A stretch of DNA of 17,766 bases, from positions 1 through 17,766 of the forward strand of contig SKKY01000161.1 in assembly GCA_007123515.1 (NCBI GenBank). Direction: 5' to 3'. This DNA comes from Clostridia bacterium (GTDB taxonomy: Bacteria; Bacillota; Peptococcia; Peptococcales; SKKY01). The position numbers and the translations under genes are program-made. The notes beneath the pieces were generated by a model, which was not told the DNA's origin, did no database searches, and saw nothing but the letters and a program-made list of their open reading frames with translations. Position 1 is the first letter of the stretch, and each line of letters begins with the position of its first letter. This document shows positions 1 to 7,219 of this stretch, piece after piece.

Positions 1-68
1 AACAGTTTTATATTATTCATGACAAATCTAATTCTATTTTTTTTGCTGATCTCAGATTCTTTAAACAC
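1..68 (-). CDS. Start of an unidentified gene, cut by the window edge
   Basis: An open frame on the minus strand begins with GTG at 68-66 and stays open for 22 codons to the window edge. It is preceded by a good ribosome binding site, AAAGGAG, about 8 bases before the GTG, and further upstream by a TATAAT box at 107-102. The visible residues start MFKESEISKKNRIRF and are basic and polar; they match no family I recognise. It follows the rpmE terminator, so it is probably a separate transcription unit. The start is supported by the ribosome binding site and box rather than by protein similarity, so the call is tentative. Confidence 0.42.
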   Translation of the reverse strand, partial: MFKESEISKKNRIRFVMNNIKL

Positions 69-101
69 AATTTATGCTCCTTTTCTTTGTATTTACTTAC
101 A

Positions 102-107
102 ATTATA
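102..107 (-). promoter_or_regulatory. Candidate -10 box for the gene at the left edge
   Basis: A perfect TATAAT is read on the minus strand, 34 bases before the GTG of the edge gene. No convincing -35 hexamer stands 16-18 bases upstream (the bases there read like TTTTAA or ATTTTA), so this is only a partial promoter match in a very AT-rich stretch. Confidence 0.3.
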
Positions 108-156
108 CACATTTTTCTACAATTTAAAATATCTTTTCGCCATGAATTCAATTCAT

Positions 157-188
157 AAAAAAAGCGGTGATCACCGATCACCGCTTTT
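157..188 (-). terminator. Rho-independent terminator after rpmE
   Basis: A perfect 12-base inverted repeat (160-171 with 177-188, AAAAGCGGTGAT on the minus strand) encloses a 5-base loop. On the minus strand it is followed at once by a run of seven T (163-157, partly shared with the stem). It starts 23 bases after the rpmE stop codon. The plus-strand reading also has a T-run a few bases after the stem, so it may stop transcription from both sides. Confidence 0.88.
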
Positions 189-211
189 AGACTATTTTTT
201 TATGATATTCC

Positions 212-415
212 TTATTCTTCACGCTTGAATTTTTTATTGAATTTATCGACTCTGCCCGCTGCTTGTACGGCACGTTGCTTGCCTGTATAGAACGGATGAC
301 ATGCTGAACAAATCTCAACCTTAATCTCATCTTTAGTTGATCTGGTTTCAAATTCGTTTCCGCAGACGCAGGTTACTTTTGCTACCTTATAGTCTGGATG
401 AATACCTGTTTTCAT
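212..415 (-). CDS. rpmE: 50S ribosomal protein bL31, zinc-binding type
   Basis: This is ribosomal protein bL31 of the large subunit, which helps bridge the two subunits near the central protuberance. The start is set at ATG 415-413 (67 residues), because GAGG stands 8 bases upstream and MKTGIHPDY matches the usual start of the family; a GTG three codons earlier overlaps the ribosome binding site and is unlikely. Four cysteines (16, 18, 36, 39) in CVC and CSAC context mark the zinc-binding C+ form, as opposed to the C- paralogue made under zinc limitation. The conserved PFYTGKQR and GRVDKFNKKF segments are present and the length is normal. It has its own promoter (489-461) and terminator (188-157), so it can be made apart from the upstream rho-radical SAM genes. 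Confidence 0.97.
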   Translation of the reverse strand: MKTGIHPDYKVAKVTCVCGNEFETRSTKDEIKVEICSACHPFYTGKQRAVQAAGRVDKFNKKFKREE

Positions 416-460
416 CGTGTTCACCTCTTTCCTTAAGTTTCGTAAAAGAACACTTTGGTA

Positions 461-489
461 ATTATATCGTGCTTCTTACTAATCGTCAA
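461..489 (-). promoter_or_regulatory. Sigma-A type promoter of rpmE
   Basis: TTGACG (489-484) and TATAAT (466-461) are separated by exactly 17 bases on the minus strand, close to the vegetative consensus. The -35 box overlaps the stop codon of the upstream radical SAM gene. Transcription would start near 454, leaving a leader of about 40 bases before the rpmE ATG. Confidence 0.85.
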
Positions 490-1730
490 GTGTTTCGTTG
501 TCTTGGTTTGGAATAATTACCGATTTTTACTTCGGGGAGCTCTTGATTAATGATCGCAATTAGCGTTGTAATCCCGAGTGGCTCGGCATCAGCATCCATC
601 GTATTTGTATAATAGTCCGGATCAATATTTAAATTTCTGAATTGAATTTCTTTAACTTTGTTTTTTCTGACAAAGTCAATCAGCGCTTCGGCTTCCTGAT
701 GTGTGTCGTTTACACCGGGGAATAACAGCAGATTCAGATACGTATAGCATCCTTTTTGGTCAGCATACAACAGGCTTTCACTTACCTGATCAAGGGTATA
801 GCCATTGGGTTTGTAATAGGCTTCATAGTTTTTAGCCACCATACTGTTCAAGCTGACTCTAAGCGAATCGATCCCGGCATCAATCATTTTTTTAATGCCT
901 TTGGTGTAGCCGGCATTGGTGTTTGCATTGATGGTGCCTTTTTGAGTCTGCTCTCTGGTTAGAGTGATGGATTCGGCGATGCGCTCTGACTGTAATGATG
1001 GTTCACCCTCACAGCCCTGACCGTAACTGATAATCGCATCATCGCTTTGCAAGTGATAGACCATCAGCTCCACCATCTCGTTAACCTCCGGTACAAAGGT
1101 AATTCTTTGTTGTGGTGCCGGACAACATTCCGAACTCTGCATAGAAATGCATCCGAGACAATCGGCGTTGCAGGCCGGTGAGACCGGAATTCCGCCTTCC
1201 CATCTTCTGTAAAAAATATTCTGCGCTGTAAAACAACTATAGTGTATCGCACAGTTTGACAAATGTTTAACGAGTTTGTTTTTAGGAAAACGATTTTTTA
1301 AGGCATTGATCTTTTTAGGAAGATCGTCCGTATTATAGTGTTCCGGATTCCATGTCGCATCCTCGTCGGTCTTAACGGCTGCCACATAAAACTGTCCGTC
1401 GCGGTGGGCAACCATCGTGTAACCAAAAAGAGGCAGCGGTTTTGCTTGCTCTTCTTCTTTAGTAAAGGCCGGAAGCAGTGTCCGGGTGTAACCCTGTGGA
1501 AGGATGACGCCTACCTGTTGGTTTTCTGGAAAAGGGTAGCGGATAAAGCTATTGAATTTTGAGACGATCGGTGTCCGTTCCGGAATCAGGATAAAAGTGG
1601 CACCGTCCGGCATCGGAATCATTTCTTCTTCGAGCGGCTCTACTATCTGATTTCCGGATCTGCCAAGGGCCTGAAATTCCTCATCGACAAATACATCTCC
1701 GTTATCATCGGTATAAACATAACTAAACAT
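486..1730 (-). CDS. Radical SAM protein of unknown function
   Basis: The 414-residue protein carries the radical SAM cluster motif C187-x3-C191-x2-C194 (CNADCLGC), whose cysteines hold the 4Fe-4S cluster that splits S-adenosylmethionine. A GQGCEGEP segment at 238-244 resembles the GGEP strand that binds SAM, and NANTNAGY plus the SLNS stretch fit later strands of the barrel. In front lies an unusual N-terminal region of about 180 residues with no motif I recognise, which includes two more cysteines (160, 166); C202, C203 and C240 are further candidates for an extra cluster or active site. The substrate is unknown. The start is ATG 1730-1728 with AAAGGAG 7 bases upstream. It lies 24 bases after rho and just before rpmE, so it is probably co-transcribed with rho. 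Confidence 0.85.
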   Translation of the reverse strand: MFSYVYTDDNGDVFVDEEFQALGRSGNQIVEPLEEEMIPMPDGATFILIPERTPIVSKFNSFIRYPFPENQQVGVILPQGYTRTLLPAFTKEEEQAKPLPLFGYTMVAHRDGQFYVAAVKTDEDATWNPEHYNTDDLPKKINALKNRFPKNKLVKHLSNCAIHYSCFTAQNIFYRRWEGGIPVSPACNADCLGCISMQSSECCPAPQQRITFVPEVNEMVELMVYHLQSDDAIISYGQGCEGEPSLQSERIAESITLTREQTQKGTINANTNAGYTKGIKKMIDAGIDSLRVSLNSMVAKNYEAYYKPNGYTLDQVSESLLYADQKGCYTYLNLLLFPGVNDTHQEAEALIDFVRKNKVKEIQFRNLNIDPDYYTNTMDADAEPLGITTLIAIINQELPEVKIGNYSKPRQRNT

Positions 1731-1754
1731 TCCGCAACTCCTTTCCCTCTTTTT

Positions 1755-3014
1755 TTATTTAAACATTTGCGGCCAGGCTCTGATCAGATCGGCATTGGTG
1801 GTTGTCCGCTGCAGCGATTTAATCAGCATATCTGCCGTTTCCGCATTATCATGTCTCGGGAACAATTGTTTACGACAGTACCAGATAATTTTAAGTTCTT
1901 CGTCACTTAGCAGCAGTTCTTCTTTTCTGGTTCCTGAACGCTTTATATCAATGGCCGGGAAGATTCTCTTTTCAGCAAGGCTGCGGTCAAGAATTAGCTC
2001 CATATTCCCGGTTCCTTTAAATTCCTCGAAAATTACATCGTCCATCCGGCTTCCTGTCTCAATAAGGGCCGTAGCCAGAATGGTCAGGCTTCCGCCTTCT
2101 TCCACATTTCTGGCCGCTCCAAAAAATCTCTTGGGATTGTAGAGAGCGGTCGGATCCACACCGCCGGACAGCGTTCTTCCGCTTGGCGGAGTCACCAGAT
2201 TATAGGCTCTGGCCAACCGGGTGATGCTGTCCATTAAAATAACAACGTCTTTTTTATGCTCCACTAAACGTTTGGCTCTTTCCAGAACAATTTCAGACAC
2301 TTTGATATGATTATCCGGCAGCGCATCAAAGGTTGAGCTGATCACTTCACCATTAACGGAGCGTTCAATATCGGTCACTTCTTCCGGACGCTCATCGATT
2401 AAGAGGATTAAAATCTCAACTTCCGGATGATTGGCCGAAATGCTGTTAGCGATTTCTTTTAATAGTTCCGTTTTTCCGGCTTTAGGCGGTGATACAATCA
2501 AGCCACGCTGGCCTTTTCCGATCGGAGCAAACAAATCAATGATCCGGGTGGCCATATTATCACTTTTAACTTCCATTTTTATCTTTTCAAGCGGATAAAT
2601 TGGGGTCAGACCCGGGAAATGGAGTCTTTCTGAAGCCTTATCCGGAGATTCTCCGTTAACTTTCTCCACACGAAGCAGTCCGAAATTTCTCTCGTTTTCC
2701 TTTGGCGGCCGGGCTAGTCCCTGCACCCGGTCTCCGATCCGCAAATCAAACTTTCTGATCTGGGAATGAGAGACATAGATGTCATCGTGACTGGGAATGT
2801 ATCCGACAGGACGGAGGAATCCATAACCATCATGCATGATATCAAGGATACCCTCGGCCTGTAACAAGTCATCCGTCTTTAAAATCGCTTTTTGAATCTC
2901 ATAAATCAGCTCTTTTTTTCTAAAGGCCGAATAGCCTTTAATCTCATGCTCTTTAGCAATGGCATAGAGTTCGGCCATTGTCTTTTTTTCAAGATTATTT
3001 ATTTTTTCTCTCAT
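1755..3014 (-). CDS. rho: Transcription termination factor Rho
   Basis: Rho is a ring-shaped RNA-dependent ATPase that binds nascent RNA and releases it from RNA polymerase. The 419 residues give the classic layout: an N-terminal helical Rho_N domain (about 5-45), a cold-shock-like RNA-binding domain (about 50-125, with GYGFLR and DIYVS), and the ATPase domain. Walker A is SPPKAGKT at 175-182, LLIDERPEE follows near 204-212, Walker B is VVILMD at 257-262, and the RNA-contacting loop PPSGRTLSGG lies at 276-285. There is no long insertion in the N-terminal part, as in typical short Bacillota forms. The start ATG lies 5 bases after the glpX stop, with the ribosome binding site GGAAGG inside the last glpX codons, so the two genes are tightly coupled. 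Confidence 0.97.
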   Translation of the reverse strand: MREKINNLEKKTMAELYAIAKEHEIKGYSAFRKKELIYEIQKAILKTDDLLQAEGILDIMHDGYGFLRPVGYIPSHDDIYVSHSQIRKFDLRIGDRVQGLARPPKENERNFGLLRVEKVNGESPDKASERLHFPGLTPIYPLEKIKMEVKSDNMATRIIDLFAPIGKGQRGLIVSPPKAGKTELLKEIANSISANHPEVEILILLIDERPEEVTDIERSVNGEVISSTFDALPDNHIKVSEIVLERAKRLVEHKKDVVILMDSITRLARAYNLVTPPSGRTLSGGVDPTALYNPKRFFGAARNVEEGGSLTILATALIETGSRMDDVIFEEFKGTGNMELILDRSLAEKRIFPAIDIKRSGTRKEELLLSDEELKIIWYCRKQLFPRHDNAETADMLIKSLQRTTTNADLIRAWPQMFK

Positions 3015-3019
3015 GATCG

Positions 3020-3991
3020 TCAGCCTTCCATCTTTACATATTTCGGTTTTGTCTCATAATAATGGTTGGCTTCTATGAATCGCACGGTACCGGAGGCACC
3101 GCGGATCACAAGCGTATTCGTCACAGCACACTTGCTGTTAAAGCGAACACCGGCTAAGAGTTCGCTGTCTGTAATGCCGGTAGCGGTAAAGACTACATCG
3201 TCGGTTCTTACCAGGTCATCAAGTTTTAACACATGGTCGATGTCTTTAATGCCCATCTCTTTAACCCGGCGCAATTCGTCCGGGTTTTCTGCCCACAGGC
3301 GCGCCTGCATGTCGCCGCCGAGGGCCTTTAGAGCCGCCGCCGCGATCACACCCTCGGGGGCGCCACCGCGGCCGATCATCATGTCAATCCCGGTTTCCGG
3401 CAAAGCCGCGGCCACCGCCGGCGAAACATCGCCGTCGGTAATCAGGCGCACCCTGGCACCCGCTTTCCGCAACTCCTCGATCTGCCTTTCGTGGCGCTGA
3501 CGGTCTAAGATCACAACCGTCAGATCTTCCACCGATTTGCCCAAAGCTGCCGCAACACGCGTTACATTGTCCGTTACGCTGGCATCAATATCGATACAGC
3601 CTTTAGCTCTTGGTCCGACACAGATTTTTTCCATATACATATCCGGAGCATGCAACAATCCGTTTTCCGGAGCTACGGCCATAACCGCGATCGCTCCGGG
3701 CATGCCCTTTGCCACAAGTTCCGTTCCTTCAAGCGGGTCAACAGCAATCTCAAGAAGCTCTCCGCCACCTTTTCCTAAATGCTCTCCGATATAGAGCATT
3801 GGGGCTTCATCCATCTCGCCTTCACCGATGACGACTTTTGCGTTAATGTCCATCGTATCAAACATCGACCGCATTGCCATTACGGCTGCATCATCCGCTT
3901 TTATTTTATCGCCTTTTCCCATCCATTTTGCTGAATTAAGAGCGGCTGCTTCTGTGATTCTTACAAATTCTAGAGTTAATCCTCTATCCAT
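3020..3991 (-). CDS. glpX: Fructose-1,6-bisphosphatase, class II (GlpX)
   Basis: GlpX hydrolyses fructose 1,6-bisphosphate to fructose 6-phosphate, the committed gluconeogenic step, using divalent metal ions. The signature segments of the class II family are present: GEGEMDEAPML (57-67), DPLEGT (85-90) with metal-binding acids, TDGDVSP (185-191) and GRGGAPEG (207-214). At 323 residues it has normal length. Its ATG lies 1 base after the transaldolase stop and no strong ribosome binding site is seen near it (GGAAGGA is about 15 bases away), so translation may depend on the gene before it. The middle of the gene (around 3300-3420) is far richer in G+C than the surroundings, about 70-75 percent by direct count. 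Confidence 0.96.
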   Translation of the reverse strand: MDRGLTLEFVRITEAAALNSAKWMGKGDKIKADDAAVMAMRSMFDTMDINAKVVIGEGEMDEAPMLYIGEHLGKGGGELLEIAVDPLEGTELVAKGMPGAIAVMAVAPENGLLHAPDMYMEKICVGPRAKGCIDIDASVTDNVTRVAAALGKSVEDLTVVILDRQRHERQIEELRKAGARVRLITDGDVSPAVAAALPETGIDMMIGRGGAPEGVIAAAALKALGGDMQARLWAENPDELRRVKEMGIKDIDHVLKLDDLVRTDDVVFTATGITDSELLAGVRFNSKCAVTNTLVIRGASGTVRFIEANHYYETKPKYVKMEG

Positions 3992-3992
3992 T

Positions 3993-4637
3993 CTACTTTT
4001 TCAATCCTTCCCAATCTTTTAGAAATTTTTCCACACCAATGTCTGTCAGCGGATGAGCCGCCATTTGTTCAATGACCTTGTATGGAACAGTCGCAATATC
4101 AGCACCCAGCTTAGCGGCTTCTGTTACATGTAACGGATGACGAATGCTGGCAGCAATAATTTCTGTATCGTAGTAGTAATTGTTAAACACCGTTGTTAGT
4201 TCTTCAATCAGGGTCATGCCATCATATCCGATGTCATCGATTCTGCCGACAAACGGGCTGACATAAGTCGCTCCGGCATTCGCTGCCAAAATCGCCTGAT
4301 TTGTTGAAAAAATTAGTGTGCAATTTGTTTTTATACCCATTTCGCTTAACACAGCGATCGCTTTTAATCCTTCTGGAATCATCGGAATCTTAATGATGAT
4401 ATTTTCGTGAATTTTTACTAGTTCTTTCGCTTCGGCAATCATTTCATCTTTTGTTAGTCCGACAACTTCCGCACTAATCGGCCCGTCTACAATGTCTGTA
4501 ATCTCTTTGACTACTTCCACAAAATCACGGCCTTCTTTGGCGATCAGGCTCGGATTGGTCGTAACTCCAGAGAGCACGCCAAGTTCACTTGCTTTTTTAA
4601 TCTCATCAATGTTAGCGGTATCAATAAATATTTTCAT
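3993..4637 (-). CDS. tal: Small transaldolase (TalC/FSA family)
   Basis: This 214-residue class I aldolase belongs to the small transaldolase/fructose-6-phosphate aldolase family and moves a three-carbon unit between sugar phosphates in the pentose phosphate pathway. The Schiff-base lysine is K83 in IIIKIPM; D6 in FIDTAN and T26-T27-N28 in GVTTNPS complete the active site. Two residues that separate the activities point to transaldolase: E57 stands where E. coli FsaA has Gln59, and F129 (SPFVGR) where FsaA has Tyr131. The ribosome binding site, AAGAGG, lies in the last codons of fba, whose stop is 3 bases from this ATG. Automated pipelines often name such proteins fructose-6-phosphate aldolase (fsa). 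Confidence 0.93.
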   Translation of the reverse strand: MKIFIDTANIDEIKKASELGVLSGVTTNPSLIAKEGRDFVEVVKEITDIVDGPISAEVVGLTKDEMIAEAKELVKIHENIIIKIPMIPEGLKAIAVLSEMGIKTNCTLIFSTNQAILAANAGATYVSPFVGRIDDIGYDGMTLIEELTTVFNNYYYDTEIIAASIRHPLHVTEAAKLGADIATVPYKVIEQMAAHPLTDIGVEKFLKDWEGLKK

Positions 4638-4640
4638 ATC

Positions 4641-5501
4641 CTACCTCTTTCCCTGTCCGCTTGAACCGAACAGTCTGATTTTTTCCTTGATGATGTCTTT
4701 CATTTCTTCTTTAGCCGGTCCTAGAATTTTACGGGGGTCTATTTCGTACGGATTGGCCACGATCGCCTTATGCACGCCTCTGACAAACGCCTCTCTGATA
4801 TTGGTATCAATGTTGATTTTACGAACGCCATGAGCGATCGCATTCCGGATCGCTTCGTCTGATACACCGGAAGATCCGTGTAATACTATCGGCGTCTTAA
4901 TGAGGCGGTCAATTTCTTCTAAAATATCGAAACGCAGTTTTGGCTGCCCTTTGTATTGTCCGTGAGCCGTTCCGATCGCAATGGCTAAAGCATCCACACC
5001 GGTTTCTTCTACATAACGCTTAGCCTCTTCTGGCTTTGTGTAGCTTGCGTCTTTTTCATCAACATGAACGTCATCTTCCGTTCCGCCAATTTTTCCAAGC
5101 TCACCTTCTACAGAAACATTGGCCGCGTGAGCCAGTTTGATAACCATCTGTGTCACGCGGATGTTTTCTTCCAGCGAATACTGTGATCCGTCATACATAA
5201 CAGAGGTAAATCCTTTGTCAATGCATTCGCACACCTGGTCAAAGTTGGTTCCGTGGTCAAGGTGCAGGCAAACCGGAATGGTGGCTTTATCGGCAGCTGT
5301 TTTTACAAGTGATACGATAAAGTCAAGTCCTGCATACTTGATGGCTCCCTGGCTGGCCTGAATAATAACCGGTGCCTCTTCCTCTTCTGCAGCCTCCACA
5401 ATCGCCTGTACGATCTCCATGTTGTTACAGTTAAAGGCCCCTACTGCGTATTGGCCGGCTTCCGCTCGATCCATCAGATACTTTAAATTTACTAACGGCA
5501 T
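4641..5501 (-). CDS. fba: Fructose-bisphosphate aldolase, class II
   Basis: This zinc-dependent aldolase interconverts fructose 1,6-bisphosphate with glyceraldehyde 3-phosphate and dihydroxyacetone phosphate in glycolysis and gluconeogenesis. Metal-site residues are H83 in HLDHGTN (80-86, with the catalytic D82), H180 in GTAHGQYKG and H208 in VLHGSSG; E134 in VEGELG is also conserved, and the phosphate-binding NIDTNIR lies at 230-236. The start is ATG 5501-5499 (286 residues), 6 bases after a perfect AAGGAGG; ATG and TTG-type starts further upstream fall in or before that site. It forms a tight cluster with the transaldolase and glpX downstream, gathering the enzymes around fructose 1,6-bisphosphate. 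A 91-base gap separates it from pyrG. Confidence 0.97.
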   Translation of the reverse strand: MPLVNLKYLMDRAEAGQYAVGAFNCNNMEIVQAIVEAAEEEEAPVIIQASQGAIKYAGLDFIVSLVKTAADKATIPVCLHLDHGTNFDQVCECIDKGFTSVMYDGSQYSLEENIRVTQMVIKLAHAANVSVEGELGKIGGTEDDVHVDEKDASYTKPEEAKRYVEETGVDALAIAIGTAHGQYKGQPKLRFDILEEIDRLIKTPIVLHGSSGVSDEAIRNAIAHGVRKINIDTNIREAFVRGVHKAIVANPYEIDPRKILGPAKEEMKDIIKEKIRLFGSSGQGKR

Positions 5502-5592
5502 CGTCATCCTCCTTTGCAATCTTTACGGAATACACGCGCAGTCAGAACAGTATCATTCCGACTACGCAAGACTTCCGATTTTCTTTTTGTCC

Positions 5593-7185
5593 TTATTTTT
5601 TTGCTGCTTTTATGAATTCTCTGAATAATGGATGTGATTTATTAGGTCTTGATTTAAATTCGGGGTGAAATTGTGAAGCCACAAACCAAGGATGGTCGGC
5701 TATTTCGATGATCTCTACGAGATCTTTTTCTTCGTAGATTCCGCTGATGACTAAACCTTTATCGATCATGTCCTGCTTGTACTTATTGTTAAATTCAAAG
5801 CGGTGACGGTGTCTTTCTGAAACATTTGCTTCCTGATAAGCCTCCGCTGCTTTTGTGCCTGAAATAATCTTACAGGGGTAGGAGCCTAGTCTCATTGTGC
5901 CGCCCTTTTCTGCAATTCCGATCTGATCAGGCAGAAGATCGATCACCGGATATTCGATATCCGGGCAAAATTCAGTGCTGTTTGCATCACAGTATTGCAG
6001 TACATTCCGGCAGAATTCGATAACAGCCAGCTGCATACCCAGGCAAATCCCTAAGAAGGGAATCTTGTTTTCTCTTGCGTATTTAATCGCCTGAACTTTA
6101 CCTTCCACGCCTCTTTCGCCGAAACCACCGGGCACTATAATCCCGTCTAAGTCGTCTAGGTACTGAAAGGCGTTTTCTTCGTTAATCTCCACAGAATGAA
6201 TCCAGCGGATGTCTACACTAACTTCATTATCCACACCGGATAAGATCAGCGATTCGGCCACACTTAAGTAGGCATCATGAAGCTCTACATACTTACCCAC
6301 AAGACCGATGGTTACGGATCCTTTTGGATTTTGGATTTTATTGACAAACTCTTCCCAGTCTTCCATCTGGCTTTCTCCGGCCTCTAGTCCGAGACGGTTA
6401 ATAACAAGCTCATCAAATCCGGCCTTTTTAAAATAGAGAGGGATTTCATAGATCGAATCTGCGTCTGTTGCCTGGATGACGGCTTCTTTTCTGATGTCAC
6501 AGAAAAGCGCCAGTTTATCAATCATGTCCTGAGACAAGGGTTGCTCTGAGCGTGTTACGATCGCATCCGGATGAATTCCGATGCTGCGAAGTTCTTTTAC
6601 GCTGTGCTGGGTCGGCTTGGTTTTCGCTTCTCCGGCCGCTTTTAAGTAGGGGACAAGGGTTACATGAATGTACATGCAGTTTTCTACACCTACATCACTT
6701 TTTATCTGCCTGATGGCCTCCATAAACGGGAGCGATTCGATATCTCCAACGGTTCCGCCGATTTCTGTAATGATCACATCGGCTTCTGTCTGCTCAGCAA
6801 GGGTATATATGGTGCTCTTTATTTCATTAGTCACATGAGGAATTACCTGTACCGTTCTTCCAAGGTAATCACCGCGACGCTCTTTTGTCAATACAGACCA
6901 GTAGATTTTTCCGGCCGTAAAGTTGCTGAATCTATTTGTGTTTTCATCCGTAAATCGTTCATAGTGTCCTAAATCAAGATCTGTTTCCACGCCATCCTCG
7001 GTAACAAATACTTCACCGTGCTGATACGGACTCATCGTTCCGGGATCGAGATTAATGTACGGATCGAGTTTTTGCATGGCCACTTTCAGCCCTCTTGATT
7101 TTAATAGTCTGCCCAGCGAAGCTGCGGTAATGCCTTTTCCTAAAGACGATACGACGCCCCCCGTGACAAAGATGTACTTCGACAA
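5593..7185 (-). CDS. pyrG: CTP synthase, glutamine-hydrolysing
   Basis: CTP synthase aminates UTP to CTP with ATP and glutamine. The N-terminal synthetase domain begins with MSKYIFVTGGVVSSLGKG, the P-loop of this family (about 9-20), followed by GGTVGDIES (143-151). The C-terminal class I glutamine amidotransferase domain (from about 290) has GGFGERG, the nucleophile C381 in GICLGMQ, and H507 and E509 in QFHPEFKSRP. Length, 530 residues, is normal. The start is TTG 7185-7183, placed 8 bases after GGGGG and matching the conserved N-terminus; an ATG five bases upstream is out of frame and opens only a 16-codon frame. The gap to argS is 34 bases, with no room for the leader that controls pyrG in Bacillus, so it is probably expressed with argS. 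Confidence 0.97.
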   Translation of the reverse strand: MSKYIFVTGGVVSSLGKGITAASLGRLLKSRGLKVAMQKLDPYINLDPGTMSPYQHGEVFVTEDGVETDLDLGHYERFTDENTNRFSNFTAGKIYWSVLTKERRGDYLGRTVQVIPHVTNEIKSTIYTLAEQTEADVIITEIGGTVGDIESLPFMEAIRQIKSDVGVENCMYIHVTLVPYLKAAGEAKTKPTQHSVKELRSIGIHPDAIVTRSEQPLSQDMIDKLALFCDIRKEAVIQATDADSIYEIPLYFKKAGFDELVINRLGLEAGESQMEDWEEFVNKIQNPKGSVTIGLVGKYVELHDAYLSVAESLILSGVDNEVSVDIRWIHSVEINEENAFQYLDDLDGIIVPGGFGERGVEGKVQAIKYARENKIPFLGICLGMQLAVIEFCRNVLQYCDANSTEFCPDIEYPVIDLLPDQIGIAEKGGTMRLGSYPCKIISGTKAAEAYQEANVSERHRHRFEFNNKYKQDMIDKGLVISGIYEEKDLVEIIEIADHPWFVASQFHPEFKSRPNKSHPLFREFIKAAKK

Positions 7186-7219
7186 AACATTATCCCCCTT
7201 TTCTTAATTTCTGTCTTTT

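Noticed and set aside
19..228. 69-codon plus-strand frame before and across the rpmE terminator
   Set aside because: It crosses the terminator hairpin, has no ribosome binding site, and looks like translated AT-rich intergenic DNA.
5520..5592. Possible hairpin (GCGTAGTC with GACTGCGC) between pyrG and fba as a terminator
   Set aside because: The loop is long, one pair is wobble and no T-run follows, so neither a terminator nor a riboswitch can be supported.
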